From the NCBI RefSeq assembly GCF_001676385.1, contig NZ_LYVJ01000015.1, forward strand, positions 27,428 to 91,427: DNA of 64,000 bases. The letters are read 5' to 3'. Shown here piece by piece: positions 1-7,706 of this stretch. Every line of letters begins with the position of its first letter. Position 1 is the stretch's first letter. This DNA comes from Stenotrophomonas maltophilia. GTDB lineage: Bacteria > Pseudomonadota > Gammaproteobacteria > Xanthomonadales > Xanthomonadaceae. The position numbers and the translations under genes are program-made. Under the pieces are notes generated by a model. It had not been told where the DNA came from. It saw only the letters and a list, made by a program, of their open reading frames with translations, and ran no database searches.

Positions 1-419
1 TACACCATCACTTCGAAGCCGTCCTTGACCAGCTGTTCGGCCGCCTTGAGGGTCTGTACCACGTCCGGGTACAAGGTCTTCTGGTCACCCAGCACTTCCA
101 GCTTGGTCAGGTTGTGGCCGTCCAGCAGTTCACGCGCCAGCCGGCAGGTACGCACGGCGTCCTCGGCGGTGTAGCAGCCGGCGGTGTTGGGCAGGATGGT
201 GAAGCGCTCCGGCGGCAGCACGTCCAGCAGGTTCGGCTCGCCCGGGTTCTGCCCGATGTTGGTGCGGCGGATGGCCACGGTAACGATCTGGGCGCCTGCA
301 GCCTCGGTGGCCAGGCGGGTTTCTTCCAGATCCTTGAACTTGCCGGTGCCGGTCAGCAGCCGCGAGCCATAGGTCTTGCCGGCGATCACCAGCGAATCGG
401 GGGAGACATGAACGTTCAT
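1..419 (-). CDS. thiG: Thiazole synthase ThiG, N-terminal 139 residues (runs off the window)
   Basis: ThiG forms the thiazole phosphate moiety of thiamine in the cytoplasm from deoxyxylulose phosphate, dehydroglycine and ThiS-thiocarboxylate. The reverse-strand translation starts [20 protein letters not shown] and continues with the family motif GTGKF and the block [11 protein letters not shown], followed by [20 protein letters not shown]. The ATG is at 417-419; the 3' end lies before base 1. thiS sits 74 bases upstream on the same strand, the usual thiSG order, and a short palindrome lies between the two. The identification rests on extended sequence similarity and on the thiS neighbour. Confidence 0.95.
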   Translation of the reverse strand, partial: MNVHVSPDSLVIAGKTYGSRLLTGTGKFKDLEETRLATEAAGAQIVTVAIRRTNIGQNPGEPNLLDVLPPERFTILPNTAGCYTAEDAVRTCRLARELLDGHNLTKLEVLGDQKTLYPDVVQTLKAAEQLVKDGFEVMV

Positions 420-467
420 GGCGCGATTATCGCTTATCCGCCTGAAGATGGGGTCACGCAGAAACCT

Positions 468-485
468 GGGGTCAGATCCGACCCC
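468..485. repeat. Short palindromic repeat between thiS and thiG
   Basis: GGGTCAGATCCGACCCC is a reduced copy of the same palindrome family seen at 2768-2854 and 61707-61747. It may act as an intercistronic hairpin in the thiSG message. Confidence 0.5.
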
Positions 486-493
486 GCGCAGCC

Positions 494-694
494 TCACCCC
501 CCGCCCAGCGCGTGCACGATCTCCACCACGTCGCCTTCGGCCAGGACATGTTCGCTGTGACGGCTGCGGCTGACGATCTCGCCATTGACCTCCACCGCTA
601 CCCGGCGTTGCAGAAGCTGCTCGGCCTGCAGCAGATCGTGGAGGGTCGCCGAGGCGGGCAGGGTACGGGGTTCGCCGTTGAGCTGGATGTTCAT
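494..694 (-). CDS. thiS: Sulfur-carrier protein ThiS
   Basis: ThiS is a small ubiquitin-fold protein whose C-terminal glycine is adenylated and thiocarboxylated to deliver sulfur to the ThiG reaction. The product has 66 residues, the normal family size, starts [10 protein letters not shown] and ends HALGGG, giving the required C-terminal Gly-Gly. The ATG at 692-694 was chosen because longer in-frame starts add an arginine- and proline-rich extension unlike the family. It is transcribed leftward ahead of thiG. Confidence 0.93.
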   Translation of the reverse strand: MNIQLNGEPRTLPASATLHDLLQAEQLLQRRVAVEVNGEIVSRSRHSEHVLAEGDVVEIVHALGGG

Positions 695-900
695 CGCCGC
701 ATTGTCGCCGATGGCCTGCGGGGATCGGAACCCTTGCAAATGTCGTTGATCGCCAGCCCCGGCACAGCGTGGGCCAGCGCGCTCAGGCGACAATCCATGC
801 GGCGGCGCAGCGTGAGCAAAACGCGGCGCAGTGAAACCATTCACCGTGCGCCGGCGTACGTGCGCCGGGTCCTCAACGATATCCCCACAGGAGTTTTTTC

Positions 901-2754
901 ATGCTGCTCAGCAAACGCCCGATCCGCACCCTGATGGCGGCCGCGATCGCGCTGGCCGCGCTTCCGGCCATGGCAGGCGAATCCCCGTATTCCAAGGCCG
1001 TGTTCTTCGGCGACAGCCTGACCGATGCCGGCTACTTCCGCCCCCTGTTGGATCCGGGCGTGCAACCGGTCACCGGCCAATTCACCACCAACCCGGGTTG
1101 GGTGTGGGCGCAGCAGGTCGCCAACTACTACGGCCTCAACGGCGCCGCCAACGGCAACGGCCAGAGTGGCGACAACTATGCCGTCGGCGGTGCCCGGGTG
1201 TCGGTGGACGAGGCCGGTGGCCTGGGCGTGATTCCGTCGCTGAAGTCGCAGGCAACCCGCTACCTGGCCGCGAACGGTGGCAAGGCTGACGGTAATGCCC
1301 TGTACACCGTCTGGGGGGGCGCCAATGATCTGTTCGCGGCTACTCGTGCGGCGGCAGGCGGCGCGTCCCAGGCCCAGGTGCAGGGCATCATCGGCGCAGC
1401 GGTCACCGACCAGATCGCGCTGGTGGGCGCACTGAAGCAGGCCGGTGCCCAGTACGTGCTGGTACCGAACCTGCCGGATGTGGGCATCACCCCGCAGTTC
1501 CGCGGTCCGAATGCCGCCGCCGCCACCGCGCTGTCGGCCGGCTACAACAAGGCCCTGTACGGTGGCCTGAAGCAGGCCGGCATCGAGTTCATTCCGCTCG
1601 ATACCTTCAGCATCCTGCGTGAAGTGACCGCCAACCCGGGCATGTACGGCTTCACCAACGTCACCGGTACTGCCTGCAGGATAGATCCGAACAACGCCAC
1701 GGCAAGCATCATCGGCTGCAACCCGACCAGCTACGTCAGCCCGGATGCGGCCAATACCTACCTGTTCGCCGACGGCGTGCACCCGACCACCGCAGGTCAT
1801 GCGCTGCTTGGCCAGTACGCGGTGTCGGTGCTGGAGGCCCCGCGCCTACAGCAGGTGCTGAGCCACTCGGCGCAGACCATCGGCCGCTCGCGCGCCGACC
1901 AGGTCAGCATGCACCTGGGGGGGCGCCCGGCTGACGGCCTGTCCTGGTGGGGCGGTGTCCGCGGTGACCTGCAGCGCTACGACCACGCCGATCTGTACGA
2001 CGGCCTGGCCCCGGCCGGCCTGTTCGGTATCGACTGGGCCCGCGACGGCATGGTGTTTGGCGGCTTCGCCGGCTTCGGTCGCCTCAACGCCGACTTCGGC
2101 AACAGCCGAGGCGACTTCACCCAGAAGGACACCACCGCTGGTCTGTTCGCCGGCTGGTATGGCGACCGCATCTGGGTGAACGGCCAGGTCAGCTACACCT
2201 GGCTGTCCTATGACGTGAACCGCAAGGTCCAGCTGGGCCCGGCCACCCGCGAGCACGGTGGTTCGCCGGACGGCAGCAACCTGACCGCCGCCCTGAACGC
2301 AGGTTACGAGTTCGGGACCGAAGGCGGCTTCCGCCACGGCCCGATCGCCTCGGTGATCTGGCAAAAGGTGAAGATCGACGGTTACACCGAAAGCGCTGCC
2401 GCCGGCACCCTGGCCACCGCGCTGGGCTACGACCGCCAGAACGTCGATTCGACCGTTGGCCGCATCGGTTGGCAGGCCCGCTTCGATGGCGGCACCCTCA
2501 AGCCGTACGCGCAGGTGACCTACGATCACGAGTTCGAGGACACCCAGCAGGCCAGCGCCTGGCTGCAGACCCTGCCGGAACTGGGCAGCTACCGCGTGCC
2601 GGGCCTGAAGTTCGACAAGAACTACGCTACCGTCGTGCTGGGCGCCCGCACCGAACTGTTCGGCCTGCAGAGCAACTTCGGCCTGAGCGCGTCAACCGGC
2701 CAGAAGCGCGCGCAGGACGCCACCCTGTTCGCCAACTTCAGCGGCACGTTCTAA
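901..2754 (+). CDS. GDSL esterase autotransporter (EstA type)
   Basis: Outer-membrane-anchored serine esterase/lipase of the GDSL autotransporter family. The 617 residues comprise a signal peptide (about 1-25, ending AMA), a GDSL hydrolase domain (about 30-310) and a C-terminal beta-barrel (about 350-617) ending in phenylalanine, as outer-membrane proteins do. Catalytic blocks are visible: Ser39 in FFGDSLTD, Asn142 in GGAND, and Asp291/His294 in DGVHPT. The ATG follows an ACAGGAG ribosome site. The gene stands alone, divergent from thiS, and is followed by a pair of palindromes that could end its transcript. Family members contribute to rhamnolipid, motility and biofilm phenotypes in Pseudomonas; that role here is inference. 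Confidence 0.93.
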   Translation: MLLSKRPIRTLMAAAIALAALPAMAGESPYSKAVFFGDSLTDAGYFRPLLDPGVQPVTGQFTTNPGWVWAQQVANYYGLNGAANGNGQSGDNYAVGGARVSVDEAGGLGVIPSLKSQATRYLAANGGKADGNALYTVWGGANDLFAATRAAAGGASQAQVQGIIGAAVTDQIALVGALKQAGAQYVLVPNLPDVGITPQFRGPNAAAATALSAGYNKALYGGLKQAGIEFIPLDTFSILREVTANPGMYGFTNVTGTACRIDPNNATASIIGCNPTSYVSPDAANTYLFADGVHPTTAGHALLGQYAVSVLEAPRLQQVLSHSAQTIGRSRADQVSMHLGGRPADGLSWWGGVRGDLQRYDHADLYDGLAPAGLFGIDWARDGMVFGGFAGFGRLNADFGNSRGDFTQKDTTAGLFAGWYGDRIWVNGQVSYTWLSYDVNRKVQLGPATREHGGSPDGSNLTAALNAGYEFGTEGGFRHGPIASVIWQKVKIDGYTESAAAGTLATALGYDRQNVDSTVGRIGWQARFDGGTLKPYAQVTYDHEFEDTQQASAWLQTLPELGSYRVPGLKFDKNYATVVLGARTELFGLQSNFGLSASTGQKRAQDATLFANFSGTF

Positions 2755-2767
2755 TCAGCAACCGCCG

Positions 2768-2854
2768 GGGTCGGATCCCTTTCCGCAGGGAAAGGGATCT
2801 GACCCTTCGTGCCAGGGGGCGGATCCGTTTCCGCCAGGAAACGGCTCTGACCCC
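2768..2854. repeat. Two tandem palindromes of the GGGTC-GATCC family
   Basis: Two long hairpins follow each other: 2768-2805, with arms around a GCA loop, and about 2815-2854. Both have the form GGG(T)CGGATCC...GGATCTGACCC with some mismatches. The same family recurs at 468-485 and 61707-61747. They sit directly after the esterase stop codon and may serve as its terminator. Confidence 0.7.
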
Positions 2855-2915
2855 ATTGCGGCCCTGCTGCCATTGCGCAACACCGGGCCAACCGCATAGA
2901 CTTTCACCGCGCACT

Positions 2916-2989
2916 GCGGGCGTAGCTCAATGGTAGAGCTGTAGCTTCCCAAGCTACTGACGTGGGTTCGATTCCCATCGCCCGCTCCA
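2916..2989 (+). tRNA. tRNA-Gly (anticodon CCC), complete
   Basis: This 74-nt gene folds as a cloverleaf. The acceptor stem GCGGGCG pairs with CGCCCGC (2979-2985), followed by discriminator T and encoded CCA. The anticodon stem GTAGC/GCTAC holds the loop TTCCCAA, giving anticodon CCC for GGG codons. The T-loop is GTTCGATTC. The 3' portion is duplicated at 44653-44699, so this gene is the integration target of the prophage, and the integrated phage has restored its 3' end. Confidence 0.97.
2943..2989 (+). other. attL core (47 bp, inside tRNA-Gly)
   Basis: Bases 2943-2989 are identical to 44653-44699; the sequences differ at the next positions tested on both sides (2942 T against C, 2990 T against C). 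The core covers the anticodon arm through the CCA end, typical for tyrosine recombinases that use tRNA 3' ends. Confidence 0.95.
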
Positions 2990-3129
2990 TGTCTCCCAAC
3001 GGTTGGCGCTATCCTAGGCGCTCCGCAATCTTCGGGCCGCTCCGCAATACCTCCAGCTGGGTATCCTGCGTTCACACCTCGTGGACATTAATCCTCCGTG
3101 AACCTATGATTGGTGCACAGGAGGGATCC

Positions 3130-3894
3130 ATGGATAAGTGGGGCGAATTTCTTTATCGGCATGCTTCAAAGCTGATCGCAATCGCGGTCGTTCTTGCATT
3201 TGTGTCGTTCGCTGGTGGTGTGTACTTTAAGGCGTACCAAGCGGCCTTGTTTAAGGGCGCCGAGTTGTTTGTATGGGCGGCCGGCCTAATGTCCGTGCTG
3301 CTCGTTAGACGCCAGCTTCACGCGCAAGAGGTAATCCTAGAAGCCCACCGGCAGCAGCAGGAAGAGGGGTACGAGCAGCTTCAGCGTGATCACGACTGGC
3401 GCTGTTATGCCTTCTACCACCAGCACTTCTCTGATCTGCCGGCAGCGAATTTGCGGAAGGGTGTTTACGACTTGGCGCATGCACCTGAGACACAGTTTAT
3501 CGATTGTTTTTCCGATCGTGGTCGTCCGATGCCCGCTGATGTCTTGGCAAAGGTGAGGGGGAGTTCGGCTGAATGGGATTACATCCGTCCCTACCTTGAC
3601 GGTTTTGAAACGTTTTGCGGCGCTATCAACGCTAAGTTGGTCGATGACGATTATGCGTTCTCACTGCAGGCAACGCGGGTGATACGGAACTACACTGTTT
3701 TTGAACCACTGATCGATGAGTATCGGAAGGCGTCGCCATCGGCTTACTGTGAGTTCTACAAGGTCGCGTACAGGTGGAAAATCCGCCTCCTGCCGGCAGA
3801 AGGTCGGGACGTTGGGGGGCTTGGTGTAGATGGAAACGGCGCCAAACCGATTGCCGGCCCCCGGAAACGGGGGGGGCTTGACCGGGCTGCATAG
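3130..3894 (+). CDS. Two-TM membrane protein, DUF4760-like, unknown function (prophage cargo)
   Basis: The protein has 254 residues, with two hydrophobic segments (about 13-33 and 44-60) followed by a basic, glutamine-rich helix and a soluble cytoplasmic-type domain. The ATG at 3130 follows GGAGGG and fits better than an upstream in-frame start that lies in the tRNA/att region. Spacing of the C-terminal blocks (YLDGFETFCGAINAKLVDD, then VIRNYTVFEPLIDEYR) resembles DUF4760 proteins; this is family recollection, not a search. It lies between attL and the convergent integrase, a common place for lysogenic-conversion genes, and its base composition is visibly lower in GC than its neighbours. Exclusion or defence is possible but unproven. 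Confidence 0.75.
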   Translation: MDKWGEFLYRHASKLIAIAVVLAFVSFAGGVYFKAYQAALFKGAELFVWAAGLMSVLLVRRQLHAQEVILEAHRQQQEEGYEQLQRDHDWRCYAFYHQHFSDLPAANLRKGVYDLAHAPETQFIDCFSDRGRPMPADVLAKVRGSSAEWDYIRPYLDGFETFCGAINAKLVDDDYAFSLQATRVIRNYTVFEPLIDEYRKASPSAYCEFYKVAYRWKIRLLPAEGRDVGGLGVDGNGAKPIAGPRKRGGLDRAA

Positions 3895-3931
3895 CCGATG
3901 TATGGTTTGCTCAACTACAAGGAGAAGTGAC

Positions 3932-3955
3932 ATGCGGGATACCACCGGTTTCTAA
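3932..3955 (+). CDS. Seven-residue ORF with strong ribosome site
   Basis: ATG at 3932 begins MRDTTGF then TAA, preceded at good spacing by AAGGAGAAGTGAC. It lies between the cargo membrane gene and the terminator at 3981. It could be a real micropeptide, a leader or a leftover gene start. No function is assigned. Confidence 0.25.
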   Translation: MRDTTGF

Positions 3956-3980
3956 CTTAGGTCGGCCCTGTTATTTCACG

Positions 3981-4010
3981 AAAGACGGCCCGGAAGGGCC
4001 GTCTTTTTTT
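3981..4010 (+). terminator. Intrinsic terminator between cargo gene and integrase
   Basis: An 11-bp stem AAAGACGGCCC/GGGCCGTCTTT with a GGAA tetraloop runs into a T tract. It ends rightward transcription from attL-side genes and may also work in reverse at the end of the integrase operon. Confidence 0.9.
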
Positions 4011-4019
4011 GTGCGGGAT

Positions 4020-5060
4020 TTAACGTGTAGGGGTCGCCTTGGAACCCCGCTTCTTTCGGACGTAGATCTCGGTCGTGGTGACCGATGAATGCCCCAGCTG
4101 GTGCTGCGCCTCGCGAATGTCCTTTGCCGAATCGGCCTTGTCCGTACCCGCTTTTGCGCGGAGATCTCGGAACTGAAACTCCCCCTTTGCAATTCCTGCT
4201 GCCTTCCGGGCCTTGTCGAACCGGTAGCGGAGCGCCGCGCGCCCTAGGGCCAGGCCGTCGTCGTCTACGATCAGCCGCGTGCTGTAGACCTTCTCTCGCC
4301 CGTTCGGGCACTTCTCCCCCTTACGTTTTGCAATCCGCTCAAGCAGCGTAGCCAGCTCGCCAGTGATCTCCATGGTGACCCGGTTGCTGGTCTTCGACTG
4401 TTGGATGACGAGGCCGCGCGCTGTGACCTGGCGCACGTCCATGGACCACACGTCGCCAACGCGCTGGCCGGTGAGGTAGGCCAGATCCATGGCGTCGCGC
4501 AGAGCTGCGTCGGCATGTGCATAGACGGCCCTGAAAGCGTCATCGTCCACGTAAACGTCGCGGCCCGCTTCCTTGTTGCGACGAATGCCCTCGCACGGGT
4601 TGGGTAGATCGGTAATGCCTTTGCCGCGCGCCCAGTTCCAGATATGCGAGAACAGCGAAACCTCGCGGTTCGCGATCACCTTCGCCTTGCGCCAATCCAG
4701 ATACTGCCGGATGTTGATCGGACGGATGGCTTCAAACGGCGCTGGCGGTGCGTCAAAGTAGCTCAGCAGCGCAGTGATGCAGCGATTGTTGAGGCGCTGG
4801 GTGGTGACGGCCTTGGTAGGAACCACCTCGGCGCGGTAGCGATCGGCAACGTGCCGGAAGGTCACGACGGCCGCTGCGGGGATCGTGCTCGCGTGTTCGA
4901 TCTCGGCCCATCGCTTGATGGCCACGCCGTAATCGCTGCCGAGGGGTGTTTCGCGCCTCGGCTTGCCGCCGTGGTCATAGTAGTAGTGGGTCACGCCCGA
5001 CTTCTGCTTGCGTGGCCTGAACCGGGGGATTGCCCCCGGCTTACTCGGTTTCCGTCCCAT
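4020..5060 (-). CDS. int: Tyrosine recombinase (phage integrase)
   Basis: The integrase recombines attP with the tRNA-Gly attB and, with accessory factors, excises the prophage. The 346 residues have a basic N-terminal arm-type region (about 1-35), a core-binding domain (about 65-165) and a catalytic domain (170-340). Catalytic residues visible are Arg200 (LTGQRVGD), Lys223, Arg301 (in FRDLRAK), His324 (LGHSS) and Tyr333 (EIYVRK). The usual HxxR histidine is replaced by Arg298. The ATG at 5060 lies one base after the stop of the upstream DUF4224 gene, suggesting translational coupling and expression from PL. It ends 10 bases from a terminator and about 1 kb from attL. Confidence 0.96.
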   Translation of the reverse strand: MGRKPSKPGAIPRFRPRKQKSGVTHYYYDHGGKPRRETPLGSDYGVAIKRWAEIEHASTIPAAAVVTFRHVADRYRAEVVPTKAVTTQRLNNRCITALLSYFDAPPAPFEAIRPINIRQYLDWRKAKVIANREVSLFSHIWNWARGKGITDLPNPCEGIRRNKEAGRDVYVDDDAFRAVYAHADAALRDAMDLAYLTGQRVGDVWSMDVRQVTARGLVIQQSKTSNRVTMEITGELATLLERIAKRKGEKCPNGREKVYSTRLIVDDDGLALGRAALRYRFDKARKAAGIAKGEFQFRDLRAKAGTDKADSAKDIREAQHQLGHSSVTTTEIYVRKKRGSKATPTR

Positions 5061-5061
5061 T

Positions 5062-5271
5062 TCAAGCGACCTTGCTGGAAGTCCATGTCGTCGGCGCCTT
5101 TGGTGCATGCGCCGTTCCCTCAACGCTGGAGCGCAGCACGACCGGCCAGTCGTGCGCGTCCAGGTAGTGCTTGATCCCATTCTTGCGGAGAAATGCCGCC
5201 TGGCGCGCGCGCTGTGGCGTGCGGCACAGGCCGGTGATCTCGTCCCGCGACAAATACATGTCAGACGCCAC
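5062..5271 (-). CDS. DUF4224 family protein (possible excisionase-type factor)
   Basis: This 69-residue protein begins VASDMYLSRDEITGL and contains KNGIKHYLDAHDWPVVLRS, the pattern of DUF4224 proteins that commonly sit directly upstream of phage integrases. The GTG at 5271 is favoured over an ATG at 5259 because GGAGGGAAGG lies at working distance. It overlaps the preceding gene by 11 bases and is one base from the integrase start. Its position suggests a role in directing integration or excision; this is inference. Confidence 0.8.
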   Translation of the reverse strand: MASDMYLSRDEITGLCRTPQRARQAAFLRKNGIKHYLDAHDWPVVLRSSVEGTAHAPKAPTTWTSSKVA

Positions 5272-5554
5272 TGGCCACCTTCCCTCCGCCTGCCATCACC
5301 AGGCGCATCTGTACGACGTTGTCGGCAACAGCTGCCGGCGACGGTGCCCGCGCGCTGCGCGCCGGACGGTTGAGCCGACGCCATGCGGCGATGGCGTTGT
5401 CGGGGTCGGCATGCTTGCTGGTCGACCTGCAGGCGCACTCGACCAGGTGACCACCGCCGGCGGAGGCGCAGCGCTTGTCGTGGATGTGGCGCGCGCGGTG
5501 GCCGGCGGCGCAGTTCGGCAACCCTTCCGGGTGGCTGATATGTTCCTGGGTCAT
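5261..5554 (-). CDS. Small Cys/His protein, Lar-like zinc-ribbon pattern
   Basis: The protein has 97 residues and starts MTQEHISHPEGLPNCAAGHR. The order Cys...His...His...HLVECACRS...EAW-like helix (NAIAAWRRLN) recalls small Lar-type phage zinc-ribbon proteins that alleviate restriction, although the exact CxxC spacing is degenerate. The ATG overlaps the previous stop codon as ATGA. Function is unproven; it may be only a structural zinc protein. Confidence 0.6.
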   Translation of the reverse strand: MTQEHISHPEGLPNCAAGHRARHIHDKRCASAGGGHLVECACRSTSKHADPDNAIAAWRRLNRPARSARAPSPAAVADNVVQMRLVMAGGGKVASGV

Positions 5555-6135
5555 GGCTTGTTGCACTCCTCGATGTGGGCTTCGAGCTGTTCAATCAGGA
5601 ATGTGGCTTCGGTGGCCCTGCGGCGGCGCTCGTGCGTGCTGACCGGCGCCGGGCCGGCGTCCCGGATCCACTTCAGCGGCTCAAGGAACCAGCTCGGGTC
5701 GACAGGCAGCAGCTTGCGCGGGTCGGGCTTGTTGTTGGGTGGGAAGCAATCCGGCCCTGCCCAGTCCTCGCTCATCCCGCAGCGCGTGCACACCCGCCGC
5801 TGGAAGTCGTGGACCTTCTCGGGCTGGATTACGCGCGGTGTCTCGAACAGTGCGCGGACAACGAGCCCACGCTGGTGCGCAGCGTAGACGTGTCCCGCGT
5901 CGGCCTGCATCCAGCAGCCAGGCCGGTGATCGTCCTTGTTGCGGTACTCCCAGCGCACTGGCTGAGCGGTGTAGAGCGCTTTCAGCAGGGTGTCAGCCCA
6001 AGCGCGCACCTCGCGACCGTCGACAGCGGTGGCCGGATCGACACGCCGCATGGCAGAGACAACCGCGGCGACAGGCGACGATGCCTTGGTGGCCTCGACA
6101 ACGGTGGCCGAGGAAACAGGAAGTGGTGTGGTCAT
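5551..6135 (-). CDS. Conserved-type phage early protein, unknown function
   Basis: This 194-residue soluble protein begins MTTPLPVSSATVVEATKASS. It has a low-complexity start, a middle segment with WEYRNKDDHRPGCWMQADAG and one CTRCG motif followed by a further cysteine (GPDCFPP), which could bind zinc. It ends in an acidic helix. It overlaps its neighbours on both sides by 4 bases, so it is an integral member of the PL operon. No domain is recognised. Confidence 0.7.
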   Translation of the reverse strand: MTTPLPVSSATVVEATKASSPVAAVVSAMRRVDPATAVDGREVRAWADTLLKALYTAQPVRWEYRNKDDHRPGCWMQADAGHVYAAHQRGLVVRALFETPRVIQPEKVHDFQRRVCTRCGMSEDWAGPDCFPPNNKPDPRKLLPVDPSWFLEPLKWIRDAGPAPVSTHERRRRATEATFLIEQLEAHIEECNKP

Positions 6136-6416
6136 GCGAACAGATCCAGTTGGGCCGGCGCGGCCGGCGGTGGTGCGGGTTCATCACGCAGCAGGTCGGC
6201 CATGCGGAACGTCACGGCCCACGCGTCGGTATGGCGGATCAGATACTGGTTTTCCTGGCACACAGAGATCTTTCCGGCGGAGATCAGGTAGCCGGCGTGC
6301 GCCGGGCCCGTGAATCCTTCGTACTCGATGCGCAGGATCTGCTCTCGACGCCAGCCGGCACGCAGCTTGCGGTCGAGGATCGAGCGGGCGAAGGCACGAA
6401 GCTGATCAGGGCCCAT
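6132..6416 (-). CDS. Hypothetical phage early protein
   Basis: The protein has 94 residues, starts MGPDQLRAFARSILDRKLRA and ends APAQLDLFA. The start at 6416 overlaps the upstream gene by 11 bases and follows GGGAAGCAGCG. The helix RREQILRIEYEG followed by a small beta region suggests a compact fold. Not recognised further. The terminal QLDLF is reminiscent of a beta-clamp-binding peptide (Qxx-L/D-L-F); this is only a motif match. Confidence 0.65.
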   Translation of the reverse strand: MGPDQLRAFARSILDRKLRAGWRREQILRIEYEGFTGPAHAGYLISAGKISVCQENQYLIRHTDAWAVTFRMADLLRDEPAPPPAAPAQLDLFA

Positions 6417-6717
6417 CGCTGCTTCCCTTGGGCGGAATCGGCCCGGTGTGGCGGTAGTCACGGAGCGGGTCGGTGATGAATCGGCCATGTTCTTTGCGCA
6501 GCACGCTGTATTCGGGGAAAGCGCTGTCGGGAAGATGGTCGTACGCCTCGGCCATCAGGGCGACGAAGCGTTCCTGCCATTCCTTTGGCATTGACTGCAG
6601 GGTGCGACGAGGCACCACCAGGTATGCGGCATAGGTGAGGCCAAACGCGTTCCAGATCGGGCCGTCGGAATAGGGCACCGATGCCTGGGCCGGGTTGCTG
6701 AGCAGCTGGTCAGTCAT
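6406..6717 (-). CDS. Hypothetical phage early protein
   Basis: The protein has 103 residues and begins MTDQLLSNPAQASVPYSDGP. The segment IWNAFGLTYAAYLVVPRRTLQSMP with QERFVALMAEAYDHL looks like a conserved phage early protein recalled from related prophages, but no function is known to me. It ends 11 bases inside the next gene. A 336-base gap separates it from the next leftward gene and contains a rightward gene. Confidence 0.65.
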   Translation of the reverse strand: MTDQLLSNPAQASVPYSDGPIWNAFGLTYAAYLVVPRRTLQSMPKEWQERFVALMAEAYDHLPDSAFPEYSVLRKEHGRFITDPLRDYRHTGPIPPKGSSDGP

Positions 6718-6787
6718 TGGACGACGCGCTCCACGTTGGCGAGGTCTTGTATGCTGAGAAGTGGGATGGCTGTGACAGGGGAGTTAA

Positions 6788-7015
6788 GTGGTCGAGCGAG
6801 CGCGGTGGCACGAGGACTGGAACTTCAAGATCAGGGGAAGAGACGTGACGGTCCGTGTAGCTACTGATGGCCCCGGCAGGGGCGAGGTGACTGCTATCCA
6901 CGTGATCTATGGTCCTAGCCAGGCCGGCTTGGCCATTCCGGTGACTTCGCAGAAGGACGCCATGGAGAAAGCCGAAGCTCTGCTTAGCGATCTGATGGGC
7001 TCGAACTGGTACTGA
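6788..7015 (+). CDS. Small hypothetical protein on the opposite strand inside the leftward operon
   Basis: This 75-residue protein starts VVERARWHEDWNFKIRGRD and ends DLMGSNWY. The GTG start at 6788 follows AGGGGAGTTAA. The sequence has a plausible mixed beta/alpha composition and normal codon use. Leftward PL transcripts would run antisense through it, so it may be expressed in a different state. No family is recognised. Confidence 0.55.
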   Translation: MVERARWHEDWNFKIRGRDVTVRVATDGPGRGEVTAIHVIYGPSQAGLAIPVTSQKDAMEKAEALLSDLMGSNWY

Positions 7016-7053
7016 CTTAGCGCTCGCCAGCGCCGCAATCTTGTTGGCATCGC

Positions 7054-7263
7054 TTATGCCTGCATGTCCTTGCTAGTGGTGGAGCGCGCGCTGTGCGCGG
7101 CGAGGTGTTCCCAGCGTTCGGCTTCGCCCACGTAGTAGTCGTGGCGTTCCTGCCGGACGGTGGCGGTGAACTGCACGTCGTGCAGTGCGCGCTCGGCGGC
7201 GGCGCGGTTGGCCGCTGCCGTGCGGGCCGGATCGTGGTCGAAGATGTCGAGCTGGTTACGCAC
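7054..7263 (-). CDS. Small hypothetical early protein
   Basis: The protein has 69 residues and starts VRNQLDIFDHDPARTAAANR. The GTG start follows AGGAGTCCAGC. The N-terminal QLDIF resembles a beta-clamp-binding motif (compare QLDLF at the end of the 6132-6416 product), followed by an alanine-rich helix. No family assigned. Confidence 0.55.
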   Translation of the reverse strand: MRNQLDIFDHDPARTAAANRAAAERALHDVQFTATVRQERHDYYVGEAERWEHLAAHSARSTTSKDMQA

Positions 7264-7350
7264 GCTGGACTCCTGGGATGGGTTGCCGGCTGCTGGAACC
7301 CGGCCGGCGCGGATTCCCTGCGCTACAGGGGGCGAGCGCAGGGCAGGGGA

Positions 7351-7593
7351 TCAGTGGGTGTCGTCGGCGGAGAGCGGGCCGCGCTGTCGTTCATCGCTGC
7401 GGCGCTGTATCTCGGCCTTGAACGCCGGCCAGGTGGTGTTGAGGTCCTCCCAGCAGCGCCATGCGAAGAACACGGCGCCGATGGCGCAGGCGAGGGCGAC
7501 AGCGTCGACCTGGTTGCGCAGGGCCCAAGCGAGCACGGCGAGGAGCAGGCCGACGACGACGGCGCAGAAGAAGGGCAGGGCCAGGTGGCGCAT
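7351..7593 (-). CDS. Small two-TM membrane protein
   Basis: The protein has 80 residues with hydrophobic segments at about 5-25 and 30-46, then a charged cytoplasmic-type tail ending SADDTH. The ATG at 7593 overlaps the preceding stop as TAATG. It is embedded in an early operon rather than a lysis cassette, so exclusion or host-membrane effects are possible. Function unknown. Confidence 0.6.
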   Translation of the reverse strand: MRHLALPFFCAVVVGLLLAVLAWALRNQVDAVALACAIGAVFFAWRCWEDLNTTWPAFKAEIQRRSDERQRGPLSADDTH

Positions 7594-7706
7594 TACTCGG
7601 TCTCCTGTTCGGCAGTGGGCTCGGCCGGCGCCGACGCCGGGCTGACGGGCGGGGTGATGGGCGGGATGCCGGCGGCCATGGCGGCGAAGAAGTCGTGGTC
7701 GGTCAC
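7593..7706 (-). CDS. Proline/alanine-rich 37-residue protein
   Basis: The GTG at 7706 overlaps the upstream stop as GTGA, and the TAA overlaps the next ATG as TAATG. The product begins VTDHDFFAAMAAGIPPITPP and ends TAEQETE. The double overlap is the main evidence for translation. Function unknown. Confidence 0.5.
   Translation of the reverse strand: MTDHDFFAAMAAGIPPITPPVSPASAPAEPTAEQETE

Noticed and set aside
841..1800. Long reverse-strand frame over the esterase gene
   Set aside because: It mirrors the codon structure of the forward esterase, has no ribosome site and is arginine/glycine/valine-rich as shadow frames are.
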